Below are positions 24,610 through 33,900 of a stretch of 40,359 nt of DNA, piece after piece. The notes under the pieces are model-generated. The model saw nothing but the letters and a program-made list of their open reading frames with translations. It made no database searches and had not been told where the DNA came from. Position 1 is the first letter of the stretch; each line of letters starts with the position of its first letter. The position numbers and the translations under genes were made by a program. Location of the stretch: assembly GCA_045634305.1 (NCBI GenBank), contig JAZQZZ010000005.1, positions 1-40,359 of the forward strand. Direction: 5' to 3'. The DNA comes from HGM04593 sp045634305 (lineage in GTDB: Bacteria; Bacteroidota; Bacteroidia; Bacteroidales; Bacteroidaceae).

Positions 24610-25599
24610 ATGCAGAAATTGAGAATAGTATATCTGGGTACTCCCGATTTTGCGGTTGAACCCTTGCGTCGTCTGCTCGAGAAGCAGCACGCGTGCGAGA
24701 ATTGCGGTTATGAGATTGTGGGCGTCATCACCATGCCCGACAAGATGATAAGCAAGCGTGGCAACCAACTCCTCATGAGCCCCGTAAAACAGTTCGCCGT
24801 TGAACAGGGATTGCCGGTCTTGCAGCCTGTGTCGTTGAAGGACGAGGCTTTCCAGAGCGAGTTGCGTGCCTGGGGAGCCGACTTGCAGATTGTGGTAGCC
24901 TTCCGCATGTTGCCCGAGAGTGTGTGGAACATGCCCCGCTTGGGAACATTCAATCTCCATGCTTCGTTGCTGCCACAGTACCGTGGTGCAGCTCCAATAA
25001 ACTGGGCAATCATAAACGGTGACAAAGAGAGTGGAGTAACCACATTCTTCCTCAAACATGAGATTGATACAGGTGACGTTATTTTCCGCGATGTGGTTGC
25101 CATTGATGAGAATGACACAGCCGGAACCTTGCACGACAAACTTATGCTGCAGGGTGGCGATACCGTGCTGCGTACCGTTGAAGCCATTGTAAACGGCGAG
25201 GTTACAGCATTGCCGCAGAGCAATATGTATATCAATGAGAGTGACCTGCGTCCGGCGCCGAAGATTTTCCGCGATACCTGCCACATCGATTGGCAGGGCA
25301 GTGTGGACAGCGTGTATAATTTTGTACGTGGCATGTCGCCCTATCCCGCAGCATGGTGTGAACTTGTGAATGACGGCGGTGAGGCTGTCGCTCTCAAGGT
25401 CTATTCCGTTTCAAAGGAATATGCACAGCACGACAAAACGGCGGGCTCCATTCTCACCGATGGCAAGAGCTACCTTAAGGTGGCTGTTTCCGGTGGTTAT
25501 GTGTCGCTCGATGAGGTCCAGCTTGCAGGCAAGAAACGCATGCCGGTGGCCGACCTTCTGCGCGGTTTCTCTGTTGAGGGAATAAAGCACGTTAGATAA
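24610..25599 (+). CDS. fmt: Methionyl-tRNA formyltransferase
   Basis: Formylates initiator Met-tRNA using 10-formyl-THF. The 329-residue protein starts at the ATG at 24610 (MQKLRIVYLGTPDFAVEPLR), 2 bp after the ClC stop codon. The 10-formyl-THF hydrolase-like motif NLHASLLPQYRGAAPINWAI contains the catalytic residues, and the C-terminal OB-like domain (about 215-329) is complete. It ends the rightward operon at a strong hairpin. Confidence 0.95.
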   Translation: MQKLRIVYLGTPDFAVEPLRRLLEKQHACENCGYEIVGVITMPDKMISKRGNQLLMSPVKQFAVEQGLPVLQPVSLKDEAFQSELRAWGADLQIVVAFRMLPESVWNMPRLGTFNLHASLLPQYRGAAPINWAIINGDKESGVTTFFLKHEIDTGDVIFRDVVAIDENDTAGTLHDKLMLQGGDTVLRTVEAIVNGEVTALPQSNMYINESDLRPAPKIFRDTCHIDWQGSVDSVYNFVRGMSPYPAAWCELVNDGGEAVALKVYSVSKEYAQHDKTAGSILTDGKSYLKVAVSGGYVSLDEVQLAGKKRMPVADLLRGFSVEGIKHVR

Positions 25600-25619
25600 A
25601 AATACTTTCAAATAGCTTG

Positions 25620-25680
25620 ATATCGCGGCACTGCAACGTCAGTAGTGCCGCGATATTGTGCTGTAAAGAGTTTTTTTTGT
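25620..25680 (+). terminator. Terminator after fmt
   Basis: Perfect 13-bp stem ATATCGCGGCACT / AGTGCCGCGATAT (25620-25632 and 25644-25656) with an 11-nt loop. The T8 run at 25671-25678 is 14 nt away, so the hairpin is strong but the tail is displaced. Confidence 0.8.
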
Positions 25681-25687
25681 AAAAATA

Positions 25688-25719
25688 TTTGGATTAAAGA
25701 CAATATTTTCTTTCCTTTG
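25688..25719 (+). promoter_or_regulatory. Candidate promoter of the ECF sigma factor gene
   Basis: TTTG (25688-25691), a 20-nt spacer and TTCCTTTG (25712-25719) fit the Bacteroidetes consensus with one mismatch. It would give an unusually long leader of about 245 nt. Confidence 0.5.
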
Positions 25720-25970
25720 CGGAGTAAACCGAAAAGAGACAGTTTGAATTTATGTACTTTTTCAGGGTGTTTTTCTTTTTCTTAAGGCGCATAGAGGTCT
25801 ATGTAACTGCGGAAAAGGGCACAATAGACAAAAAAGGGCATAAAAAGAGAAGCATTTCTTGCGGTTAGTGTGAATAATATTTTTTGAAAGAAATTTAAAC
25901 AGTTTCTTATAACCTGTAAAAACCTATTGCCTATAGAAACACCTCTACTTCAATTTTAACAGTAGAAATA

Positions 25971-26564
25971 ATGGATAAATTAAAGCAGATGGCCGATGAT
26001 GCATTGGTCACACTTTATTTGGAAGGCAATAATTCAGCATTTGATGTTTTGCTGAACCGTCATAAAGACAGGTTGTTCAACTACATATTCTTTATAGTAC
26101 GTTCGAAGGAGGTGGCCGAGGACATCTTCCAGGAAACCTTTGTCAAGGCTATTGTAACCTTGCAGCAGGGACGCTATGTCAACGATGGCAAATTCGCTGC
26201 ATGGATAACCCGTATTGCACATAATCTTGTAATAGACCAGTTCCGCATCGAAAGGAACGAGAATACAGTTTCCAATGACGAAGCGGAATACGATATGTTC
26301 AACGATGCACGATTGTCCGAGGGAACCATAGAGAACCGTCTGGTAAACGAACAGGTGCTTGCCGATGTGCGTATGCTCGTGGACGAATTGCCCGATTGCC
26401 AGCGCGAGGTTGTCTTTATGCGTTACTATCAGGACCTCTCGTTCAAGGACATCGCCGATATAACAGGCGTGAGCATAAATACCGCTCTTGGCCGCATGCG
26501 TTATGCCATCATGAATATGCGCCGCATTGCCGCCGAGAAGAATGTCTCTTTGGTGTTGGAGTAA
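25971..26564 (+). CDS. ECF-type RNA polymerase sigma factor
   Basis: A 197-residue sigma-70 family factor of the extracytoplasmic-function type. Region 2 (about 20-95) contains RSKEVAEDIFQETFVKAI and AWITRIAHNLVIDQFR. Region 4 (about 130-190) contains LPDCQREVVFMRYYQDLSFKDIADITGVSINTALGRMRYAI, the -35-reading helix-turn-helix. No anti-sigma gene is adjacent; the next gene encodes a 61-residue soluble protein. A hairpin separates the two. Targets cannot be predicted. Confidence 0.92.
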   Translation: MDKLKQMADDALVTLYLEGNNSAFDVLLNRHKDRLFNYIFFIVRSKEVAEDIFQETFVKAIVTLQQGRYVNDGKFAAWITRIAHNLVIDQFRIERNENTVSNDEAEYDMFNDARLSEGTIENRLVNEQVLADVRMLVDELPDCQREVVFMRYYQDLSFKDIADITGVSINTALGRMRYAIMNMRRIAAEKNVSLVLE

Positions 26565-26584
26565 AGGAACAAGACCGGATATTG

Positions 26585-26615
26585 TGTCCCGCAAAGAAAT
26601 TTTCTTTGCGGGACA
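26585..26615 (+). terminator. Hairpin between the sigma factor and the 61-residue protein gene
   Basis: Perfect 15-bp arms (TGTCCCGCAAAGAAA and its complement, 26585-26599 and 26601-26615) starting 20 nt after the sigma-factor stop, followed by TACTATTTGTTG. The weak T-tail suggests partial termination or RNA processing. Confidence 0.65.
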
Positions 26616-26659
26616 TACTATTTGTTGATTTATGACGTTAATATAACAGAACAAACAAA

Positions 26660-26845
26660 ATGCCTATGGATAAAACTTCTACTCCTGAATTCAAGATTGA
26701 CGCTTCTGTTATAAGACAAGCGCTTAAAAATGAGAAATTTCCAAAACCCAGTGTCTCGTCGCTTGAGTTCCTGAAGAACTTCGCAAGGAACTTCAGAGTA
26801 CAGGGAGGCATCGAAGGTGATATAAGGGAAATGGTACTCAATTGA
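26660..26845 (+). CDS. Conserved-looking 61-residue protein, function unknown
   Basis: A short, soluble, charged protein (begins MPMDKTSTPEFKID; a second ATG at 26666 is an equally good start). Helix-forming segments centre on SVIRQALKNEKFP and SLEFLKNFARNFRVQ. It has no signal peptide, membrane segment or known motif. It lies 95 bp after the ECF sigma factor and ends one base before a strong terminator, which supports it as a real gene. A link to the sigma factor (for example as a regulator) is possible but only by position. Confidence 0.65.
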   Translation: MPMDKTSTPEFKIDASVIRQALKNEKFPKPSVSSLEFLKNFARNFRVQGGIEGDIREMVLN

Positions 26846-26894
26846 GTGAACAAAAAAATCCCGCTTTTGACAAAAGCGGTATTTTTTTGTTCAC
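26846..26894. terminator. Bidirectional terminator
   Basis: Arms of 23 bp (26846-26868 and 26872-26894) with one mismatch and a 3-nt loop. AAAAAAA/TTTTTTT runs flank a CCGCTTTT core. It serves the 61-residue gene and the convergent MFS gene. Confidence 0.93.
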
Positions 26895-26904
26895 TTATGA
26901 TTCC

Positions 26905-28551
26905 TTATTTTTTGACATTGGGCTCGTCAAGTCCAAGGCCCTTCTTCTTGTCTACGGCTTTCAATATGAAACCGATTATGAGTGCTGCAACTCCAAGGCC
27001 CGCCAACATTATGAGCGGTGCTGTGTAGTCATATGAGACTGTAGCCTGCTCTGGCGTGATGGTGTTGTTCGCAAGTTTCTCTATGATTTCGGGATTGCTC
27101 TTGTCCAGAATCTTGCCAATGAGCATGGGGAATAGCCATAAGCCGATGTTCTGTATCCAGAAAATCAAAGCATATGCACTACCTATTATCTTTGAATCCA
27201 CCAACTTGGGAACACTTGGCCATAGTGATGCGGGAACCAATGAGAATGAGGCTCCAAGGACAAGTATTGTGATGTATGCAACGAGGAAACCACCGATGGC
27301 ATTGCCTTTGAACATTGGAAGAATGAATGCGAATGTAAGGTGGCAAAGAATCAACAGGATTGAACCAATCACCAGCATTGATGCCGCTTTTCCCTTGTAG
27401 TCAACATATTTTCCCAATTTGGGTGTAATGGCAACTGCAAGAAGTGGCAGCACTGCGAACACGGCAGATGCGCTCTGGCGTTCATAACCCATGTAGCAAT
27501 ATGCAACAAGGAATATCACAGCAACTGCGCTCCATGCAATTTCACTGCTCTTCTTTTTCATGAAGTTACTTGCGAATGAAGCGCCTGCAATAATCAGCAT
27601 TATTACATACTGAAGTGTAGCAACAGTGTCGCCGGCCCAGAAAGAGTCGGGGTCCAGTTCCTTGAACACAAGGTTGCATTGCAACATGTTTACGGCATAC
27701 TTCTGGAAAGGCAGGATGGCAGAATAATAGAGAACGCAAAGCAGTGCGACAAGCCAGAAACCACTGCTTGTCAGAATCTTGCCGAGGTCTGAAATCTTGA
27801 ATGGATCGTCCTTCTCTTCAGCTTCTCCTGTCTGTTCGTCAAGTTTCTTGTCCATAAAGAAGTATACAATGAGCATCATGAACGCTATGAGTAGAAGGAT
27901 GACGCCGAATGCTACAGAACGTGAAACGTCAATATCGCATCCCCATGTTGCTATTACTGGGGAGAAAATCATACATGTGCCAACTCCTAAACGTGCCAGT
28001 GCCATCTCAGAACCCATGGCCATTGCCATTTCGCGTCCTTTGAACCATTTTACAATACCGCGGCTGACTGTTATTCCGGCCATTTCAACACCACAGCCGA
28101 ATATCATAAAGCCCACGGCTGATAGTTTTGCCGATGCAGGCATGCCTCTGTAGAAAGGAGATATTCCCAATTCGTCAAAGCCCGGGATGTAGTTCAAATT
28201 GTTGTTGAACCAGGTTTCAAGTGAACTGCCCATGAATGTTTCTGTAACAGCATACCAGTTGATGACGGCTCCGATAAGCATAACAGCGCCTGACAGCAAT
28301 GCTGTAAAACGTACTCCCATCTTGTCCAGGATAATACCGGCAAATATCAGGAAGAATACGAATACGTTAAGGAATGTTTCAGATCCCTGCATTGTACCAA
28401 ATGCTGTAGAGTCCCATCCTCTGGTCGATTGCATCAAGTCCTTGATCGGTGAGAGTATGTCCATGAAAATGTGTGAACAGAACATGGCCAAGGCCAAAAG
28501 TATCAATGCAAGCCAGCGCATTGATGCCGAATCTCTAAGCGTAGTTTTCAT
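26905..28551 (-). CDS. MFS transporter, MFSD1-like (candidate peptide transporter)
   Basis: A 548-residue major facilitator with about 12 hydrophobic segments and a long central loop (about 235-255, acidic and Lys-rich). The segment GIVKWFKGREMAMAMGSEMALARLG strongly resembles the equivalent region of animal MFSD1 (WFKGKELNLVFGLQLSMARIG, from memory), a lysosomal dipeptide transporter. It is the second gene of a leftward pair, 46 bp after a DPP5-like dipeptidyl peptidase, which fits uptake of the dipeptides that enzyme releases. The substrate is inferred, not shown. Confidence 0.85.
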   Translation of the reverse strand: MKTTLRDSASMRWLALILLALAMFCSHIFMDILSPIKDLMQSTRGWDSTAFGTMQGSETFLNVFVFFLIFAGIILDKMGVRFTALLSGAVMLIGAVINWYAVTETFMGSSLETWFNNNLNYIPGFDELGISPFYRGMPASAKLSAVGFMIFGCGVEMAGITVSRGIVKWFKGREMAMAMGSEMALARLGVGTCMIFSPVIATWGCDIDVSRSVAFGVILLLIAFMMLIVYFFMDKKLDEQTGEAEEKDDPFKISDLGKILTSSGFWLVALLCVLYYSAILPFQKYAVNMLQCNLVFKELDPDSFWAGDTVATLQYVIMLIIAGASFASNFMKKKSSEIAWSAVAVIFLVAYCYMGYERQSASAVFAVLPLLAVAITPKLGKYVDYKGKAASMLVIGSILLILCHLTFAFILPMFKGNAIGGFLVAYITILVLGASFSLVPASLWPSVPKLVDSKIIGSAYALIFWIQNIGLWLFPMLIGKILDKSNPEIIEKLANNTITPEQATVSYDYTAPLIMLAGLGVAALIIGFILKAVDKKKGLGLDEPNVKK

Positions 28552-28597
28552 TTTTATAGTATTTTATAGTATTTGATTGTTTGTCTAATTCTTCTTT

Positions 28598-30727
28598 TTA
28601 CTTCTTGAGCCACTTCTCCAGCCATGCGAAGAATGTGCGCTGCCACAGGATGCCGTTCTGTGGTTTCAGCACCCAATGGTTCTCGTCGGGGAACAGGAGC
28701 AGCTGTGCCGGTATGCCTTTGAGGCGTGCGGCGTTGAACGCAGCCATAGACTGTGATGAGAGGATGCGGTAGTCGCGGTCGCCGTGGATGAGCAGGATTG
28801 GGGTGTCCCATTTGTCAACGAACTTGTGTGGTGAGTTTGCGTATGAACGTTTCACTCCCTCGGTCTGCTCATATGGTGCACCGCCCAAATCCCAGTTGGG
28901 GAACCAGCTCTCCTCGGTCTCGTAGTACTGCTGCTCCATGTTGAAGAAACCGTCGTGTGCAATGAATGCCTTGAAACGCTTCTCGTGGTGGCCTGCAAGC
29001 CACATTGCCGAGTATCCGCCGAAACTTGCACCCACACAACCCAATCGGTCGGTGTCAACATATGGCTCCTTGCATATGTCGTCGATGGCTGTGAGCAGGT
29101 CGCTCATGCAGTTGCCGCCATAGTTGGTGCTGATTTCCTCGTTCCACGCAAGGCCGAAACCGGGGAGGCCGCGGCGGTTGGGAGCGATGATGATGTAGCC
29201 GTTGGCTGCCATCATCTGGAAGTTCCAGCGATAGCTCCAGAATTGGCTCACAGGTGACTGTGGGCCGCCTTCGCAGAAGAGCAGGGTCGGGTACTTCTTT
29301 GTGGGGTCAAAGTGCGGTGGGTAGATAACCCATGAGTGGAGGTCCTTGCCGTCGACAGCCTTGCACCAACGTGCCTCGACTTTGCCGATTGCTATCTGGT
29401 CAAAGATATGCTTGTTCTCGAAAGTCAGCTGCTTCACCTCGGCGCCTGCCTTGGCCTTCATGGTGTATATGTCGGCAGGTGCGCTCATTGAAACGCGTGT
29501 CATAATGAGGTTCTTGCCGCCGAGCATAGCCACCGAGTTGTAGTCGTGGTCGCCCTCGGTCATCTTTGTAAGCTTGCCTTTGAGAGTGATATTGTATACC
29601 TGTGTCGTTCCGTGCCATGTGCCTGTGAAGTAGAGGCTCTTGCTGTCGGGTGCCCAGCAGTAGCTGTCGACATTGCTGTCGAATGCTGTCACGCCATTTG
29701 CATCGGGCATGCCGGTGAGGTATGTGCGTTCGCCGGTAGAAAGGTTCATCACGCTGAGGCGAATCTGGTCGCTCTCATAACCGTCGCGTGCCATGCTTGT
29801 CCATGCAATCATCTTGCCGTCGGGCGAGAACTGTGGCGCGTTGTCGTATCCGTAGCTTGAACGCTCCTCGTCAATCTTGCACAGGTTGGTTGTTGTGCCG
29901 CTTGTGAGGTCGTACAGATAGATGTCGGTATCGGTGCTCAGGGTGTAGTCGCGGCCGCTCTTCTTGTTGCATGAGTAAGCAATCTGCTTTGAGTCGTTGC
30001 TCCATGCAAGCTGCTCGGCGCCGCCGAACGGACGGTTGGGGCAGTCGTATACTGTGCCTTCGAGCATGTCCTTGCCCTCATCGATTGATGTGCCGTCGAA
30101 GCTGGCAATGAATGGATGCGGCGCATCGTTGAGCCACTCGTCCCAATGCTTGTACATCAGGTCGTTCACCACAAAACCTTTTGCAAGTGGAAGGTCGGGG
30201 TAAATGTCGGCCGTTGTGGGCTTTGTCTTGATGCGTTTGATGAGGATTACCTTGCTTTCATCGGGTGAGAACAGAAAACCCTCAATGTCGCTCGCATCGT
30301 TTGTCAATTGTCTGCGCTCTGTGCCGTCGGGGTTCATCTCCCACACCTGGCTGCTGCCGCTTGCGTTTGACAGGTATGCTATTTTTGTGCCGCCCTTAAT
30401 CCATGCAGCGCTGCTTTCGTTGGCTGCGGTTGTAGTCAACTTTGTGTCGTTGCTGCCGTCGGCACCCATAATGTTAAGGGTGTGGTGGCTCTTGTTCTGC
30501 TCCACGCTGTAGTAACTGACGCCGTAGACAATGTTCTTTGCGTCGGGTGATACACTTACAGCGCCAATGCGACCCATTGCCCATAGAGCTTCAGGGGTCA
30601 TCACGCCACCTTCAATTCTTATATCCGATTTTTCAATAGGTGCTACCGTGTTGATGCCGTCGTTTGCGGCAGTTGCAGCGCCTGTAATTGCTATTGCTGC
30701 CATAATTGCTATGCTCTTTTTCATCAT
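28598..30727 (-). CDS. S9 family serine peptidase, dipeptidyl-peptidase 5-like
   Basis: A 709-residue exported serine peptidase that probably removes dipeptides from peptide N-termini in the periplasm. A signal peptide (MMKKSIAIMAAIAITGAATA) is followed by a beta-propeller (about 45-420, with TolB-like repeats such as FSPDESKVILIKR and FSPDGKMIAWTSM). The alpha/beta-hydrolase domain carries the nucleophile in GASFGGYS (Ser568), Asp652 in HGDRDYRI and His684 in DENHW. The overall pattern resembles Porphyromonas DPP5. It is the first gene of a leftward pair with the MFSD1-like transporter. A second ATG (30724) is equally possible. Confidence 0.9.
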   Translation of the reverse strand: MMKKSIAIMAAIAITGAATAANDGINTVAPIEKSDIRIEGGVMTPEALWAMGRIGAVSVSPDAKNIVYGVSYYSVEQNKSHHTLNIMGADGSNDTKLTTTAANESSAAWIKGGTKIAYLSNASGSSQVWEMNPDGTERRQLTNDASDIEGFLFSPDESKVILIKRIKTKPTTADIYPDLPLAKGFVVNDLMYKHWDEWLNDAPHPFIASFDGTSIDEGKDMLEGTVYDCPNRPFGGAEQLAWSNDSKQIAYSCNKKSGRDYTLSTDTDIYLYDLTSGTTTNLCKIDEERSSYGYDNAPQFSPDGKMIAWTSMARDGYESDQIRLSVMNLSTGERTYLTGMPDANGVTAFDSNVDSYCWAPDSKSLYFTGTWHGTTQVYNITLKGKLTKMTEGDHDYNSVAMLGGKNLIMTRVSMSAPADIYTMKAKAGAEVKQLTFENKHIFDQIAIGKVEARWCKAVDGKDLHSWVIYPPHFDPTKKYPTLLFCEGGPQSPVSQFWSYRWNFQMMAANGYIIIAPNRRGLPGFGLAWNEEISTNYGGNCMSDLLTAIDDICKEPYVDTDRLGCVGASFGGYSAMWLAGHHEKRFKAFIAHDGFFNMEQQYYETEESWFPNWDLGGAPYEQTEGVKRSYANSPHKFVDKWDTPILLIHGDRDYRILSSQSMAAFNAARLKGIPAQLLLFPDENHWVLKPQNGILWQRTFFAWLEKWLKK

Positions 30728-30793
30728 TGGTATGTGTGTTATAAAGTTTGTGTCCGAAAAACTGTATAAATATAAGTTTATGCAAAATTTTTG

Positions 30794-30825
30794 CGAATTT
30801 ACTCATAAAAAAGTTCATTTGCAAT
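30794..30825 (-). promoter_or_regulatory. Candidate promoter of the peptidase-transporter pair
   Basis: Minus-strand ATTG (30822-30825), a 20-nt spacer and TAAATTCG (30794-30801) fit the consensus with one mismatch per box, about 67 nt before the start codon. Confidence 0.45.
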
Positions 30826-30871
30826 TTTAAAATATTAAAAAGCGCGCGCAATCAATATTAAATGGTTAAAG

Positions 30872-30902
30872 GTTGTTATTTCTCATTTTTTATCTAATTT
30901 TG
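30872..30902 (+). promoter_or_regulatory. Promoter of the GH2 gene
   Basis: GTTG (30872-30875), a 19-nt spacer and an exact TAATTTTG box (30895-30902). The predicted start near 30909 is only about 10 nt from the first in-frame ATG (30919), which favours the ATG at 30946 as the real start. Confidence 0.65.
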
Positions 30903-30945
30903 CAAATAATTTGCTATAATGCGTAAAATGAATAAAATACATAAT

Positions 30946-33900
30946 ATGGAGTACATCAAAAAGATCTTTCTTTCTGTGGCAATGATGCTTGTGGCATCGG
31001 TTACATTCGCGGCTTCGTTCCCGCAATCCGACGGTGCGTACCGTCTGGTTAATGTGGCAACCGGCAAGGCCGTTACCAATGGCAATGTAGCTGCCCGCAA
31101 CACCTATCTGAGTGTTGCCGAAGTTGACAATGCGTCTTTGGGTCAGGAGTGGACATTTGTCTCATTGTCCGACAAGGAGCCTCTGTTCGCACTTTATAAC
31201 GAGAATTACGGACAGGCTATCGACATGGCCTTGTCATCGGGCACTCCCGGCAAACTGCTGCAGTGGGATGCCACATGTACCGACAACCAGTCTTTTGTCG
31301 TGAATGTTGTCGATGCTTCGGCCGGCGTAGTGCAGTTGCTTTGTAAGGCCGACCGCGAACTGGTGCTCAAGGTGCAGGGCAATGGCTCGTTGCTCATGGA
31401 AAAGGGCGCAACGGGCGAGTATACCCATTTCCGTCTGGAATTCGTGAAGCAGAACAAGATTGATTACCTCCCGGTGATTGATCGTTATTTCATCATTCGC
31501 GAACAGGGTAGCGGTTATGCCCTCAACACACGCGGCGACAATGCGAACAATGCAAGGGTTTATGTTGACGAGTATAAGGCGGACAGCAAGGAAAACTATG
31601 TTTGGCAGTTGCGCCGCACGGCGGCGAATGCCGAGTATTGCCAGTTCTACGGTCCTTACTTTGGCAAAGCTATTGACGTAGCTCTGGGTGGCGTGAAATA
31701 TCCGCTCCTTTGGGACCCCTCATACAGCAACGAGAACCAGCAGCTGCGCTTTATCCCGGAAGAGAAGGGCGTATACCGCATTCAGGTGAAGACAAGCGGC
31801 TCGTGGTGGAGCTTGAAGGTCGACGGTAACAACCTCTCGATGGTTTCGGGTTATGGCAGCGGTTCGTTGTTTACACTTGAAGAGGTGGAGGCTGACGATA
31901 TTCCAATGCCGAATGTCTGGGAGGATGAGACATTCTTCGGCGAGAACAAGGAGAATGGTCGTGCCGCATATATGCCATACGCTTCGGTGGCAAAGATGAA
32001 GGCCGATGCACGCTATGAGTTGCCATGGCTCGACCCCGAGAACGCCGAGTTTGTGAGTCTCAATGGTATGTGGAATATCAAATGGGTCAAGAGTGTTGCC
32101 GAGCGTCCCGGCAAGGATGCCTTCTGGGGTGACAATGTCGATGTATCGGCGTGGAATACAATAAAGGTTCCCTCATGTCTTGAGATGGAAGGTTATGGCG
32201 ACCCATTGTACATAAATGTAAACTATCCGTTCAAGAACAATCCGCCTCTCATTGAAATGAAGGATGGACTGTTGAATTCAGTGGCGTCTTATCGCAGGGA
32301 TTTCGACCTCCCCGCAAATTGGGGCGACAAACGTGTGTTCCTGCACTTCGACGGTATCTACGGTGCTGCTTTCATCTGGATGAACGGCAAGTATGTGGGT
32401 TACACCCAGAGCGGCAACAACGATGCCGAGTTTGATGTCACAGGTCACTTGCGCCAAGGCAAGAACAATGTATGCGTCCAGGTAATCCGTTGGAGCGACG
32501 CCTCATATCTTGAGGGTCAGGATATGTGGCACATGAGCGGAATTCACCGCGATGTCTTCCTCTTTGCGGCACCAAAGACTTTTGTGCGCGACCATTATAT
32601 TACAAGCAATCTTTCGGCGGCCGACAATTATACAGCCGGCTCAATGAATGTTGCTGTAGAGATGGACAACCGTGATGCTGTTGCTGCCGGGAAGAAAGTC
32701 GAGGTGTCATTGATTGCCCCCGATGGTGCTTTGGTGGCAAAGAAGGATGTTGTCTTTGAATTTGCTGCCGGAGAGAGCCTGAAGAGTGCCGATGTGCTGT
32801 TTGAGGGGCTTGCGGGCTTGCAGTTGTGGAGTGCCGAGACTCCGAACCTTTATACCGTTGAGGTGGTGCAGAAGGATGCGGCAGGCAATGAGGAGTATGT
32901 CTTTTCTACAAAATATGGTTTCCGTCACATAGAGATAAAGAACGGCCTTGTATATATCAACGGCGAGCAGATTCTGTTCAAGGGCGCCAACCTGCAGGAT
33001 ACCCATCCTGTTACAGGACGTTCGGTAGATATTGCTACAATGCTCACCGACGTGAAGATGATGAAGCAGGCCAACATGAACACCGTGCGTACAAGCCACT
33101 ATCCCCGTCAGGCCAAAATGAATGCCATGTTCGACTATTATGGTCTCTACTGTATGGATGAGGCCGACCTCGAGTGTCACTATAGCTGGGACCAGGGAGG
33201 CGAGAAAGGCGGTATTACCAACGAGGACAGCTGGATTCCCCAATATATCGACCGCACCGTGCGCATGGTATACCGCGACCGCAACTTCCCGTCAGTCATC
33301 TTCTGGTCACTCGGTAACGAAAGCGGTGGCGGAAAGAACTTCGGTCACACATATGCGGCAGTGCGTGCGCTCGACCCGCGCCCGATACATTACGAGGGCG
33401 CTTCACGTGCAGGTACTGCACACACCGATATATGGTCCGAAATGTATCCTACTTTGGCCGAGGCTCAGACAAGATGCATATACAACAATCGCAGACAACC
33501 CTATTTCATGTGCGAGTATGCCCACGCCATGGGTAATGCTGTGGGTAACCTGCAGGAGTACTGGGATGCTATCGAGGGCAGCAACTATGGTATCGGCGGT
33601 TGTATCTGGGACTGGGTCGACCAGTCAATCTATGCCGCCGAGGATATCAAGAACGGCGACTTCGAGGTTAACGGAATGAACAAGTACCGTTCCGGTTTCG
33701 ACTATCCGGGTCCTCATCAGGGCAACTTCGTGAACAACGGCCTTATTACAGCCGACCGTGCATGGAGTCCCGAATTGACCAATGTCAAGTATGTGTACCA
33801 ATACATCAAGTTCATCTCCTTCGACAAGGCTACCAAACGCCTTTTGATAAAGAATAACTATGACTTCATCTCTCTCGACATGTTCTATCTGAAATATGCC

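Larger units (their letters stand above)
25600..25970 (+). other. 371-bp spacer between fmt and the sigma factor
   Basis: Contains the fmt terminator, then about 290 bp of A/T-rich leader before the sigma factor. Apart from the candidate promoter at 25688-25719 and one probably spurious 38-codon reading frame (25752-25868), I see no gene, repeat or recognisable riboswitch. Confidence 0.6.

Noticed and set aside
25752..25868. 38-codon reading frame in the sigma-factor leader (MYFFRVFFFFLRR...)
   Set aside because: Phe-rich start from a T-rich leader, no spacing to a plausible ribosome site and no recognisable motif. It could be a leader peptide, but the sequence alone does not support this.
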